A DNA stretch of 64,000 bases from DASXMT01 sp963781305 (GCA_963781305.1 CAWAFL010000011.1:1612001-1676000), one strand, 5' to 3'; positions 43,082 to 52,353 are shown, counted from the stretch's first letter. A program made the numbers and translations. The notes: a model not told the origin generated them from the sequence alone.

Positions 43082-43564
43082 CTACGACGTAACGGGCAGT
43101 GGGTAGTTCAGTTGGGCAATGACATCGTCGAGAGAACCGTCGACGAGGCCGTCTCGCTCCATGGTGGCCCATCTGAGGATCGCGGCCTCGTGTCGAACCA
43201 TTGACTCCAAGATCTCGTGATCGGCTTCGTCGCCCACCTTGACGATGGCTTCGAATCGAGCCAGGAACTCTTCGACAACTGGCACGTTGAGACCGGCGAA
43301 TTCTCGCCACGACATGTCGCGATATGCGCCTATTGCAAGCTCAATGAGAGACAGATCCGCCTCTTCGTCCAGGGACACGCCATGCTTGAACAGCAGCGGG
43401 CGCATCCTTGCCTTCGTTTCTGACTCCAACTGAAGCAATGTGCCTAAGTGATAACGATCCCTTGGGCTTTTTGCATCCTGGACAAGGGCGAGAAACAACG
43501 TCTCCCCGAGGATCTCGCTCTCGTAGAGTTCACGCGTGCACGCGGGGTACGACAAATCCTCCAC
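43082..43564 (-). CDS. ferritin-like helical protein
   Basis: 160 residues, predicted almost all helical. ELYESEILGETLFLALVQDAKS (about residues 11-32) and LQLESETKARMRPLLFKHG have the ExxE/ExxxE spacing of ferritin-like four-helix bundles; ADHEILESMVRHEAAILRWATME supplies E, H and E of the second pair. Metal binding is inferred. GGAGGG precedes the start. Function unknown; lies in the orphan cluster. Confidence 0.6.
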   Translation of the reverse strand: MEDLSYPACTRELYESEILGETLFLALVQDAKSPRDRYHLGTLLQLESETKARMRPLLFKHGVSLDEEADLSLIELAIGAYRDMSWREFAGLNVPVVEEFLARFEAIVKVGDEADHEILESMVRHEAAILRWATMERDGLVDGSLDDVIAQLNYPLPVTS

Positions 43565-43607
43565 GGCGGACCCTCCTTCTCACTCGTCTGCTGGGCGGCT
43601 AGGACTC

Positions 43608-44039
43608 TCAGAATCCGTACTTCTGCGCTAGTTCGTTCACGTAGGTGTTGGCGTTACTCAACTCGTTGCCGCCCTTCCTTGACAGATTGACGTTGTTCTC
43701 CTTGAAACCAGTAGAGATGTCAGTTCCGGTCAGATAGAGCGCATTCAGCAACTTCTTCCAGACGGTCTCGACGGCCGCGCTCGGGGCCGGTCCGAACTTC
43801 CCCAGGCTTGCTGAGTCAGCCTCAAGGCGCTTGGCATCGGCCACCACGGCGTTGGACTTGTTTGCAATGGCATCCTTCTTAAGGCTGCCGGAGTCGAGGA
43901 TGGTGGTGAAGAGCGCGGGACCAACGGTCTTCTCCCACTGCTGGAGCGTTGGTGTTGATGCCCCCGCCGTTGTCCCGAGTCCGACCGCCATGGTCAGAGC
44001 GACCATTCCGGTCGCTACCGCGATCATGGACTTCTTCAT
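43608..44039 (-). CDS. small secreted helical protein
   Basis: 143 residues from ATG 44039, with GGGAGGG upstream. Signal peptide MKKSMIAVATGMVALTMAVG, cleavage near TAGAS-TPT. Mature part is helical and Lys/Asn-rich (SLKKDAIANKSNAVVADAKRLEAD), without Cys. No family recognised. Lies 44 bases beyond the ferritin-like gene start on the same strand; a shared transcript is possible. Confidence 0.6.
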   Translation of the reverse strand: MKKSMIAVATGMVALTMAVGLGTTAGASTPTLQQWEKTVGPALFTTILDSGSLKKDAIANKSNAVVADAKRLEADSASLGKFGPAPSAAVETVWKKLLNALYLTGTDISTGFKENNVNLSRKGGNELSNANTYVNELAQKYGF

Positions 44040-44268
44040 CGTCCCTCCCATTGCACCCCGAAATGGGTGCCCCCTGTGAGTGAGTATGTGCCTACGCTCA
44101 GCGGGAAGCAAGGGGGGTACTGACCCCGAAGGGCAGCGACCGAAAAGCAAATGACCGCTGCTTGTAGTGTGAAGCCCGCAGAACGGGCCGGATGAGCTAT
44201 CGGCCTACGTCGATACCGCCAAGCGTTTTGACTGACCGGTGGACATTTCTCTCTTTCCGAACTGCGTT

Positions 44269-44274
44269 TAGTAT
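44269..44274 (+). promoter_or_regulatory. -10 element before small secreted-protein frame
   Basis: TAGTAT ends 6 bases before ATG 44281, leaderless arrangement. Confidence 0.35.
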
Positions 44275-44280
44275 CTCAGC

Positions 44281-44460
44281 ATGAGACTCGTGTCTAAGGC
44301 CGCGGTGACGGTCCTCCTCGTTTGCTGCACCGTGGCGTTGCCGACCGTGGCTGGCGCTTCGACGGTCCCAGACCACTCCCTCCCAGCGCTCGCTGGCGGC
44401 ATCTCGCAACTCCTCGGCATCTTGCAAAGAGCGGAGCAAACGCGCTCAACACCCTCATAA
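44281..44460 (+). CDS. small secreted peptide, possibly a frameshifted gene start
   Basis: 59 residues: signal peptide KAAVTVLLVCCTVALPTVAG, then STVPDHSLPALAGGISQLLG, stop at 44460. A different phase of the same stretch continues plausibly as KSGANALNTLISQLTDLQTQ, so a frameshift near 44425 may have cut an originally longer secreted protein. It collides with the convergent kinase gene beyond 44483. Confidence 0.35.
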   Translation: MRLVSKAAVTVLLVCCTVALPTVAGASTVPDHSLPALAGGISQLLGILQRAEQTRSTPS

Positions 44461-44482
44461 GCCAACTGACGGACCTTCAGAC

Positions 44483-44980
44483 TCAAGCGGCAATCTCGGC
44501 CGGGTGCCGCGTCCCGTCAAGAATGGTGGCGCCCATCTGTTGGTACTCAGCCTCCATCCTCGGGTTCCACCACGTGATCGCCGCCAACTCTTCGGGATGC
44601 TGACCGAAGGCGTTGTTCGTCCTGGTCTCGATGCGGCGGCGGAGCGTGTCGTCGTCGACCAGGAGGCAGACCACGAGGTCGAAGAAGTCCAGCACGTCAG
44701 CCTCGTTCTCGACGTTCCCGCAGATAAAGGCGGTCGTGTCGCGAGACTCGACAGCAAGTGCCTCGACCTTGGCCCGGTCGATGTGCCAACCGAAACTGTC
44801 CAACCAACCGGCCGGGACCGGATCGGGAGGGTTCTCGACGGGCTCTTCTGTAGTTCGGTCGAACCAGTGGCAATAGCCGTCGCAATCGGAGTCGAACGCC
44901 TGGTGCCCCCGGTCCTGAAGGAGGGAGGACACTGTCGATTTGCCACTTCCGGAGTTGCCGGTCACCCGTACAAGCGCCAT
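44483..44980 (-). CDS. P-loop nucleotide kinase-like protein
   Basis: 165 residues from ATG 44980; a longer in-frame start at 45058 has no support. Walker A VTGNSGSGKSTVSSLL (about residues 6-21), acidic DSDCDGYCHWFDR (about 29-41), a strand FICGNVENEADVLDFFDLVVCLL, and LRRRIETRTNNAFG as LID-like Arg region. It resembles the actinobacterial AAA/adenylate-kinase-like family of unknown substrate. No neighbour suggests the pathway. Confidence 0.75.
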   Translation of the reverse strand: MALVRVTGNSGSGKSTVSSLLQDRGHQAFDSDCDGYCHWFDRTTEEPVENPPDPVPAGWLDSFGWHIDRAKVEALAVESRDTTAFICGNVENEADVLDFFDLVVCLLVDDDTLRRRIETRTNNAFGQHPEELAAITWWNPRMEAEYQQMGATILDGTRHPAEIAA

Positions 44981-45085
44981 CGGCCCAGCGTTGCACCAGC
45001 GGGCGGCCGGCCCCCGGTCGCTGGCCCCGCCCTCCTGGGCCAGCTGGTGGAGAGACACGGCAGAGCGGAGAGCCGCAGCGCCACG

Positions 45086-45376
45086 TCAGGTAAGACTAGA
45101 CAGACCCTTTTGAAGATCATCACCATTCATTACAGGAGCAAGTTCGATCTCCGCGTTGAGTTCCATGAAGAATGGCTCCGCAAATACCGGTATCTCGGAT
45201 GCGTCCGGCAAGTCGAAGATGACGTAGGCCGTGCGCGTGCCGTTGAGCGTACTGAAGTACAAAGCCTCGGGATTCCACTTCTCTACCATCTGCTGGATGG
45301 TCTTCGGCAGGGAACCACTTTGTATTGCCTTGTTGCCCGCCTCGACAGGAATTGAGATCCTCGCCATCGTTCGCAT
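45086..45376 (-). CDS. DUF3303-like small protein
   Basis: 96 residues from ATG 45376, with the strong ribosome binding site AAGGAGGT. ARISIPVEAGNKAIQSGSLPKTIQQMVEKWNPEALYFSTLNGTRTAYVIFDLPDASEIPVFAEPFFMELNAEIELAPVMN is a ferredoxin-like alpha/beta domain as in DUF3303/ABM-like proteins. Function unknown. A second ATG at 45367 is less well placed. Confidence 0.72.
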   Translation of the reverse strand: MRTMARISIPVEAGNKAIQSGSLPKTIQQMVEKWNPEALYFSTLNGTRTAYVIFDLPDASEIPVFAEPFFMELNAEIELAPVMNGDDLQKGLSSLT

Positions 45377-45776
45377 AACCACTACCTCCTTAGAGTGCCT
45401 TCGCGAAGAGTACGACGATTGGACGGGCCGCGCTACCGAGGAGCCCTCCCTCCTGAGCGCCCTGGTACGGAGTGAGGGAAACCGACGGCGAGCACCATAA
45501 CCGAGCTGCCGCAAGTTGCCAGGTAAAAGAACCTGTTTGTCCTGCACTACGCCCGAAAGTGACCTCTGGTAGGTGGTCGCCCTGTCCCCAGGCACCTTCA
45601 ACGCGTCGACACTCCGAACGAGGACCGGCCGTCGATGACGCCAGGGTGTTGGCCTGGTGTGGCCCAACTGCACACCCACTACCGTCGAGACTCACGCATG
45701 ACCGTCATATACAGGCCGAACTCTTGCACGTGCTGGCTTGTTAACTGTTACCAAATAGAAGGAAAGAGGGGCAGCT

Positions 45777-46628
45777 ATGGGCCGGTTCGATGGAAAAGTA
45801 GTGATTGTCACGGGAGCCACGAAGTCGATGGGGGCCACGATTGCCACGCGATTTGCGAACGATGGGGCAACCGTCGTCGGTGTCGGCCGGTCAGTCGAGC
45901 AGGGGGAAGATGTGGCTCGGTCAATACGTGACCTCGGTGGCCAGGCTGTGTTCGTGCAGTGCGATGTGAGTGACGAGGCTGAGGTTGAGTGTGCAGTAGC
46001 GTCGGCGGTCGATCATTTCGGATCCGTCGACATCATCGTGAACAATGCGGCTCCGATGCGCGGGGACGGTACTGATGATCATCCCAAGGCGTTAGCTGAT
46101 CTGCCGACCGAGCATTTCGAGTGGCACATGAAGGTGTGCGTTTATGGCCCATTCTGGTTCGCCAAGTATGGCATTCCGCATATGGTCGCCGCCGGCGGAG
46201 GCTCCATAGTGAACATATCGTCGGGTGCTGCTGCCCGAGGCGTTCGCTCCGGAGGAGGCTACGGAGCGGCAAAGGCGGCACTTGAAGCACTGGGCCGAGG
46301 ACTGGCCGTCGACTACGGATCGTTGAATATTCGGGTCAATACCGTGCGCTTGGGAGCGATCCGAGTGCCTGGCAATGCGGCTCTACACGACAACCCAGCG
46401 TTTTCTGCCGCACTGCAGGAGGCTCGTATCGTCCCTCGCCAAGGAGCGCCGACGGATGTCGCTGCCATGGTGGCCTTTCTTGCCTCGGACGAGAGCGGAT
46501 TCATCACGGGCGAGGTCTTCGTAGTCGACGGTGGGGCGGCTGCCAAGCACCGAGGTGTGAACATTGCGGAAGCCTTGACCGATCAGGCCGTTACCCAATC
46601 CGATAGTCCAACGCTCCAGACGCCGTAG
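45777..46628 (+). CDS. short-chain dehydrogenase/reductase (SDR)
   Basis: 283 residues. Cofactor loop TGATKSMG (residues 12-19, a TGxxxxMG variant of TGxxxGIG, as in enoyl-reductase-like SDRs), CDVSDEAEV acidic strand, NNAAP (about 86-90), catalytic Ser in VNISSGAAARG (about 145), and YGAAK (about 162-166) with Tyr and Lys. C-terminal FITGEVFVVDGGAAAKH is classical SDR. GGAAAGAGGGG precedes the ATG. Substrate unknown. Confidence 0.93.
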   Translation: MGRFDGKVVIVTGATKSMGATIATRFANDGATVVGVGRSVEQGEDVARSIRDLGGQAVFVQCDVSDEAEVECAVASAVDHFGSVDIIVNNAAPMRGDGTDDHPKALADLPTEHFEWHMKVCVYGPFWFAKYGIPHMVAAGGGSIVNISSGAAARGVRSGGGYGAAKAALEALGRGLAVDYGSLNIRVNTVRLGAIRVPGNAALHDNPAFSAALQEARIVPRQGAPTDVAAMVAFLASDESGFITGEVFVVDGGAAAKHRGVNIAEALTDQAVTQSDSPTLQTP

Positions 46629-46998
46629 CTGCAGCACACTTCGGTTAGTTCCGTCGTGATCAGGCGGCGCGTCGCGGAGGACGGCGAACTGTTCGCGGCT
46701 TAGGTGTGATTGCTGCCGACAATTGGTCGATTAAGGCATTATCCCATCGTCACATACCCGGGGCTGCCAGCCGCGGGACTCGAACTGATCCTTGAGTCGG
46801 CGCTCTCGCGGTTGCGGGCGGGACTTGATACCCCGTAGGCCGCAACAGTCGGGCGGCTTGGCTGCGTCTATTTATCCTCGCCCCAGTCGCCCGACAACCT
46901 CCCGCCGCTCAAAACGTGGGTTGCGTTGTCAGTCTCTCAGGAAAGGTCATCGGTAGACGGTAGTAGAGGACATTCCTGGATATCTTCACTCGTGTCGG
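46629..46998. other. 370-base intergenic region
   Basis: No gene seen. A stretch near 46765-46800 superficially resembles a tRNA 3' end but does not fold. One of the recurring TAGAGGAC octamers is at about 46963. Confidence 0.5.
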
Positions 46999-48420
46999 TT
47001 ACTGCCCCACGTCAAAGCTCACGGATGACGTCGCGACGGGAGGTGTGCTGTTATCGGCCTCAAGAGTGAAGGAATAACGTCCGGCCACGGTGGCGATGCC
47101 GTGAAGGATAACTTCGCCGCGCTCGACCGATAACGTCACCCCTGGTGGCAGGCTCCCAGCGATCACCTTAAGGTTCGGTGCAGGATTGCCGCTGATACTG
47201 CAAAGGTGGAAGCTGTAGGGGGCATACTGGTCGAAGTCCCAACCTACCGCTACACCGTTGGATTGACACGACAATATGGGAGCAGGGGTTGGCGGAACGA
47301 CAAAGCTGAGCTCTCTGGAGGCCCGGGGCTCATGGTCTTGGTCACCGGAGTAACGCGCCACGGCCGTATAGGAACCCGGCAACAACGAGGCCGTGACTTG
47401 ACCGCGTCCGCTGGCCGAGACTGTGACTGTCCGTTCTAGGTCGGTCCAGGGGTTGTTGCTATGGATGAGGAATGACATCTGCCCCGTGGCCGGGGGGCAA
47501 TTGGCGTTGTCGAAGTGGCCTTGGAGGACTACCGGTTCCCCCGGAGCAGACTGGGACCAGTCGATCTGGTCCGCTTGCGCCACACACTTGATCACGTCAA
47601 AGGTGGCCACTGCGTTGGCGTCAGGAGGTCTGCCATTGCCTGCAACTAGGCCGAAAGAATAGTGACCCACCACCTTGGCGATCCCATGAAGGGCGACGGC
47701 GCCGTTTTGAACCGACACGGTTACGCCCGGCGGCAAATTACCTGACACGACTTTAATAGAAGGCACGGGATCGCCGCTGATACTGCAAAGGTGGTAGGGG
47801 CCAGGCAAGTCGTCGAAGTTAAGGCCGACATATTCACTGCTGGAGTGACAGGACAGCTGGGGTACCGGCGGATTGCCGCCGAAGGTCACGGAGGTGCCGG
47901 CCGGACCAAACGGTTTAATGGGGCCGGTACATGTTGCGTCGGTTGGGATCCTCACTTGGTTGCATACCGCGACCCAGCTGGAGACCCCCAGCGTCGGAAG
48001 CTGGACGTAGTCGAAAGCCATCGACCCCTGCCAGCTTCCAGCGAATGAAACCACCCATTGAAACGTGCTCGGCTCGAAGCCGCAGAGAAAACTGTCGCCG
48101 AAACCCAGGACATCAAAGGAAATCGTGGTGGTTTCCACCGTCTGTGTCGCAGAGGTACTCAGGTATTGGCTTTGCCCTGCAGCGCAGGCTGCCTGTCCCT
48201 GTTTAATCGAGATACGCTCGTCCGGCCCTACGTTAAAGGTCATCCTTGTCGGAATCTGATAGGTGGCCGACATTACATTCGGCACGTCTCCAAAGGAAAC
48301 ATCCCCGCTGGCAGGCGCCTCCGTGCCGATCTCTGCTGCCCCCGCTCCGTGGACGGACACACTTAAAAGTGAAGCGGCTGCCACGACGACAACGGCCATA
48401 GCCCCCACGATCCTCTTCAA
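46999..48420 (-). CDS. secreted protein with repeated immunoglobulin-like domains
   Basis: 473 residues. Signal peptide GAMAVVVVAAASLLSVSVHG. After an N-terminal domain (about 30-190) there are two copies of a putative-Ig (He_PIG-like) domain with HLCSISGDPVPSIKVVSGNL and LPPGVTVSVQNG, at about 200-290 and 385-470, each with paired Cys, separated by an Ig-like domain (about 290-380, VTVSASGRGQVTASLLPGSY). Likely an extracellular binding or surface protein. No sortase motif or membrane anchor seen. Confidence 0.8.
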   Translation of the reverse strand: MKRIVGAMAVVVVAAASLLSVSVHGAGAAEIGTEAPASGDVSFGDVPNVMSATYQIPTRMTFNVGPDERISIKQGQAACAAGQSQYLSTSATQTVETTTISFDVLGFGDSFLCGFEPSTFQWVVSFAGSWQGSMAFDYVQLPTLGVSSWVAVCNQVRIPTDATCTGPIKPFGPAGTSVTFGGNPPVPQLSCHSSSEYVGLNFDDLPGPYHLCSISGDPVPSIKVVSGNLPPGVTVSVQNGAVALHGIAKVVGHYSFGLVAGNGRPPDANAVATFDVIKCVAQADQIDWSQSAPGEPVVLQGHFDNANCPPATGQMSFLIHSNNPWTDLERTVTVSASGRGQVTASLLPGSYTAVARYSGDQDHEPRASRELSFVVPPTPAPILSCQSNGVAVGWDFDQYAPYSFHLCSISGNPAPNLKVIAGSLPPGVTLSVERGEVILHGIATVAGRYSFTLEADNSTPPVATSSVSFDVGQ

Positions 48421-48615
48421 CTCTTCGCTCCTCAGCTTGGGTTAATGCCCGACATGGCTCGTGAGGGCCACAGAGCTGCTGGACGACCACTCGGTGTAGT
48501 GACGCTACTACAAGGCTCATTCTCCGAGGATGGACCCCCGGGTCGCCACGCCCTCCCCCCGGCTGACGAAATTGCCAAGCCCGCGGCGATTCACGAAAAG
48601 GGGGCTAACAGATGA

Positions 48616-49146
48616 CGAGTCGAGGTCTCCGATGAGCGGTTGGGCAAGGACATCCAGAGGATACACGACGAGAACTACGGGGTCTATGGGGTGCGCAAGG
48701 TCTGGCACCAGCTGCTTCGAGAAAAAGAGCAAGTCGGACGGGACCAGGTGGGACGCATCATGGGTGCCCTCGGCCTCGAAGGCGTCCGCCGGGGCAAGGC
48801 CAAGCGCACCACCACCCCAGGCGATCTCTCGGCTCGTCCGGCCGACCTGGTCGATCGCCAGTTCTTCGCCACCGCCCCCAACCGCTTGTGGCTCGCGGAC
48901 ATTACCTATGTGTGGACCTGGTCGGGCTTTTGCTACACTAGCTTCATCACCGACGCCTTCGCCCGGCGCATCGTCGGATGGCGAGTGTCGAAGTCTCTGC
49001 GCACCGATCTGGCTCTCGACGCACTCGAGATGGCCATCTGCACTCGCAACGGCGAGGACCTGACCCAACTGGTTCATCATTCCGACCGCGGAGTCCAATA
49101 TCTGGCTATTGCAACCAGTGCCCACAAGGCCAAGCTGCTCGAATAG
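48616..49146 (+). pseudogene. IS3-family transposase fragment (orfB-like), truncated at both ends
   Basis: The frame encodes IQRIHDENYGVYGVRKVWHQ, the HTH_21 region, then the rve integrase core: first Asp in LWLADITYVW, second Asp in VHHSDRGVQYL. The third catalytic residue (Glu) and the last 70-80 residues are missing because the frame ends at 49146 after AHKAKLLE, and the first 100 or so residues of a normal orfB are absent. No terminal inverted repeats or orfA found. Inactive remnant, directly abutting the HNH fragment. Confidence 0.87.
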
Positions 49147-49390
49147 GGCTTTTCGCCGCAAATCCCGCACGGCCACTCGTCCCGTTCAAACATCTCGACA
49201 TCCCGAAACATCTCCGGTTTCGCCTTCACGGAACCGCACGCGGCGACGCTGCACGTTCGACAGCCCAGCCTCGGGGTGAGCTTCCGCCCACTTCCTCTTG
49301 GTTGCTTGGACGCGTCGGGGGTTGGCCTTCGCTGACGCCTCCGTACTGATGATCCTTCGGAAGAAGCCAAGATCGGGCAACCGACACGGT
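49147..49390 (-). pseudogene. HNH endonuclease fragment, truncated and frameshifted
   Basis: On the minus strand RVQATKRKWAEAHPEA (about 49260-49310) and, in another frame, VEMFERDEWPCGICGEKP (about 49150-49205) are the N-terminal helix and first zinc-knuckle CxxC of the common actinobacterial RKWxxxxPE...FERDGWxCxICG HNH protein. The His-Asn-His part is lost where the IS3 fragment begins. At least one frameshift. Insertion or deletion by the IS is the likely cause. Confidence 0.7.
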
Positions 49391-49394
49391 CGTG

Positions 49395-50093
49395 TCAGCG
49401 GCCGCCTGGTCGACTTCCTGCTCGCAGCTTCGGGCGGATATCGGAAGCGAACAACGAATGGAGAACCAGCAGCCACGCGCTGACGAAGATCATGCTTGCG
49501 ATGACGTCGGTCATCCAATGCACACCCAACTCGATCCGCGAGTACCCCACGGCCACCACCACCACTGCCGCCAGTATCCACGCCAACGTTCGGTAGCCGG
49601 ATCTTGCGGAAGTGGCCGTCACCACAAGGGCCAACGTGGTGAACACCAATAAGGCGACGGCAGTGTGTCCCGATGGCCACGACCAGCCGTGAGCGGAGAC
49701 GATCCTGAGATCCAGCGGTGGGCGGTCACGTCCGACTACGTGCTTGGCCAGCGTTGTCCCACCGTTCTCCCCCACCCAAGCGATGAGCGCGAGAACCAAG
49801 GCGACCATTGGAAGTCGCCGACAGAGAACAAGTACTGTCAAGAGGATCGCTGTTGCCACGAGCGCAACCCACGAACCGAGCCAGGTCACGGCTTTCATGA
49901 CCTCGTTGAGCGCTGTGGAGCGGTGAGCGACAACAACAGACGTTACGTGGCGGTCGAGTGAATTGACAGAGGAGGCGTGCACGACCGCCAAACCGACTGC
50001 GATCAGGATCCCGGTAAGGGCGGCCCATGCCAGGACGAGTAGAACGGCCCGCTGGCGCCAGTCACGGGCATGGATGATGCTCAGGATCCGCAT
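49395..50093 (-). CDS. PAP2-family phosphatase (membrane)
   Basis: 232 residues from ATG 50093 (an in-frame GTG lies at 50189). Six hydrophobic segments. The three phosphatase motifs are complete: KHVVGRDRP (about residues 124-132), WSWPSGHT (about 143-150) and SRIELGVHWMTDV (about 190-202). Predicted lipid-phosphate or undecaprenyl-pyrophosphate phosphatase with active site facing out. Lone gene next to the HNH fragment. Confidence 0.9.
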   Translation of the reverse strand: MRILSIIHARDWRQRAVLLVLAWAALTGILIAVGLAVVHASSVNSLDRHVTSVVVAHRSTALNEVMKAVTWLGSWVALVATAILLTVLVLCRRLPMVALVLALIAWVGENGGTTLAKHVVGRDRPPLDLRIVSAHGWSWPSGHTAVALLVFTTLALVVTATSARSGYRTLAWILAAVVVVAVGYSRIELGVHWMTDVIASMIFVSAWLLVLHSLFASDIRPKLRAGSRPGGR

Positions 50094-50313
50094 TGCGTGC
50101 AGTCTGGTTGTCTTTGCCTGAGGAAATACTGAGAACCAGGCCCCTGGTGCGGCGTATGCCACATGAGCGTCACCCATGTTGACGTGCACCGCTGACCATA
50201 CCCTCCCGACTTCGATCCAACCGAACAGGATCGATGAGATGAGTCAGGTGCCAAGTGTTCCTCGGATTGCTGGCCATAGGTAGGTCGATAAGGCCAAGAT
50301 TGCGGTGGTGGTC

Positions 50314-50856
50314 CTAGAACGAACTCCAGGATCGCCAACCAGGATGTGAACGGCGTTCGCAGATGACCACAGAACCTGCCGCCTTGTCCTGCAGGGTTTG
50401 GTTCCGGGGATCTCGGATCGGCAACAGGAACGTCAAATAAAGCAGAAGCCCGATGACGCTTACCAGACCCGTCACCCCGTGGGAATGAGAACTCCATCCT
50501 TGCGGCTGAGTAGCCCCATAGAGAAACAAGATCTCACTCATGAGCCCAAAAAGAGCGAAGGAGACCACAGACCGAAGCCATGCTGCTCCCATCGTGATTT
50601 TCCGACCGTTCCGTAGATCCAGGGCGGCGATCGATAGGGCCCGCATTCCGAGGGTCTTCCCCTGCGCTCTGATCAGGAGCGCGCCATAGGCGATACCACC
50701 GAAAATGAACAGTAGATTCACCGAAACTCGTTCAGTGGTCGTGCCGTTTAAGCGCCTTGCGACGATAAACGACGGTATGGCGATCACCAATCCGTCGATG
50801 AGGAACGCTCCCGCACGACGCCACCACCCAGCGAGCTGAGGTCGGTCCGTGGACAT
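50314..50856 (-). CDS. RDD-family membrane protein
   Basis: 180 residues from ATG 50856 (AGAGGTG 6 bases upstream; GTG 50865 overlaps that site and is less likely). RRAGAFLIDGLVIAIP at the N-terminus carries the Arg-Asp of the RDD signature, followed by helices around residues 45-60, 95-110 and 130-150. KTLGMRALSIAALDLRNGRKIT is the conserved loop. Function unknown; some RDD proteins are Na+/H+ antiporters. Confidence 0.88.
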   Translation of the reverse strand: MSTDRPQLAGWWRRAGAFLIDGLVIAIPSFIVARRLNGTTTERVSVNLLFIFGGIAYGALLIRAQGKTLGMRALSIAALDLRNGRKITMGAAWLRSVVSFALFGLMSEILFLYGATQPQGWSSHSHGVTGLVSVIGLLLYLTFLLPIRDPRNQTLQDKAAGSVVICERRSHPGWRSWSSF

Positions 50857-51084
50857 GTTGAACACCTCTCATTCGCCAGGTTTCAGGTCACCACCAACGG
50901 TAAGAGAGCGCGGTAAAGGTCCGGTAAGGGGAAGTGACTCGGACCGCAAACGCCTGCTTTCACGCAGAAGCTAGTCAGGCGTCGTCCACCCTGTTCTTCA
51001 ACGCAGTTGGAGCCGCGCATTCCGGGGCACTCCACTCCCTTCCTCTACTATTCAGGTTGTTTAGGATCCCTTGGGGAGGACGCC

Positions 51085-52353
51085 TTGGGCGCCGCAACAA
51101 CGATCGTCAACGCGAAGGTATTCGACGGGACGAAGTCGCAGGACTGGACTTCGGTCCGGTTCGCTCACGGCCTCGTCACCAAATGCTCGGTCGCCTCGGC
51201 CGCCCAAACAGGCGACGAAGTGATCGACGCGGCGGGGGGGACTGTCCTTCCCGGTCTCATCGACGCGCACGTGCACCTCGTTCCCGGCGCCCTCGCACAA
51301 TCGTTGACCTTCGGCGTTACCACCGTTCTCGACATGTTCAGCAAACCCGACCTGGTGGCCAGCGCTAAGGAGCAGGCCGACTCCCGTCCGGACGTGGCCG
51401 ACGTGCGTTCCTCGTGTGTCGGTGCCACCGCACCCGGCGGCCACCCGTCGATGGTGTACGCCCCGTTCCCGACGTTGACCGCAGCGAACCAGGCCGAGCA
51501 ATTCGTGGCGGAACGGATCGCAGCGGGGTCGGACTATCTAAAGATCATCTCCGGCACCGGAGGTCTATGGCCGTCGCTGGACCCCGAAACCATCCAGGCA
51601 CTGGTCATTGCCGCGCACACCCGCGGCTTAATCGTCGTCGCTCACGTGAGCTCGACGGCCGGTGTCGAGGAGGTCGTGTCCGCCGGTGTCGATGTGGTGG
51701 CCCACGTCCCTGCGAACGCAGAGCTGGACAAGGACCTGGTCGAACGGATGGCCGAAGCGGGAATCGTGGTCGGTCCGACGCTGGCCACCATCGAGAACAC
51801 CCTCGGCGAACCGGGTGGCGCGGCAGTTGTAGGGGACCCACGGCTCGCTGAAACGCTCGGCGACGCCTGGGCACGCCGGTTGACTTCGGATGCCTCGGGA
51901 TGGCATGGCCGGCACATGCCGCCCTACTCTCGGGCCGAGGGCAACGTGCGACGACTGGCCGATGCGGGGGTCACTCTGCTGGCGGGCACGGATGCTCCGA
52001 ACCCGGGCACCGTGTTCGGAGCAAGCCTGCACCGAGAGCTCGAACTCCTTGTCCGGTGCGGCATCAGCCCGGCGCAGGCCCTGGCCGCCGCCACGGCTGA
52101 ACCGGCACGAGTGTTCGGTCTCGCCGACCGAGGACGTGTCGCCGCCGGGCAGCGTGCGGACCTCGTCCTCGTGTCCGGTGACCCGTTGACGGACATCACC
52201 GCAACGCGCGCCATTGAGCGGATATGGCGCGGGGGCATAGCCTGCGATCGACACGCCTTCGTCGCCAGCGCTGCCGAAGCCGAGCAGCTTGACGCTTTCG
52301 ATGCTCAGCTCGCCAAGGTCGTGGCAGCCGTGCGCGACCGCTGGTCCGACTGA
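51085..52353 (+). CDS. amidohydrolase-family metal-dependent hydrolase
   Basis: 422 residues. TTG 51085 is chosen because GGGGAGG lies 6 bases upstream; an in-frame ATG/GTG-type extension to 51007 is not supported. Metal-binding LPGLIDAHVHL (about residues 56-66, HxH), a Lys candidate in DYLKIISGTGG (about 154), His in VAHVSS and VVAHVP, and GTDAPNPG (about 302) with the metal Asp. The pattern resembles the imidazolonepropionase/prolidase-like group of amidohydrolases. Substrate unknown; monocistronic. Confidence 0.9.
   Translation: MGAATTIVNAKVFDGTKSQDWTSVRFAHGLVTKCSVASAAQTGDEVIDAAGGTVLPGLIDAHVHLVPGALAQSLTFGVTTVLDMFSKPDLVASAKEQADSRPDVADVRSSCVGATAPGGHPSMVYAPFPTLTAANQAEQFVAERIAAGSDYLKIISGTGGLWPSLDPETIQALVIAAHTRGLIVVAHVSSTAGVEEVVSAGVDVVAHVPANAELDKDLVERMAEAGIVVGPTLATIENTLGEPGGAAVVGDPRLAETLGDAWARRLTSDASGWHGRHMPPYSRAEGNVRRLADAGVTLLAGTDAPNPGTVFGASLHRELELLVRCGISPAQALAAATAEPARVFGLADRGRVAAGQRADLVLVSGDPLTDITATRAIERIWRGGIACDRHAFVASAAEAEQLDAFDAQLAKVVAAVRDRWSD

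Noticed and set aside
46765..46830. tRNA-like stretch with GACTCGAAC
   Set aside because: The T-arm stem does not pair (ATCAG versus CCCGC) and no acceptor stem exists.
39000..47000. Integron cassette array
   Set aside because: No attC-like GTTRRRY-bounded repeats or integrase; genes lie on both strands.
35061..49400. Integrative element inserted at tRNA-Pro
   Set aside because: No integrase, excisionase or second copy of the tRNA 3' end was found in the window.
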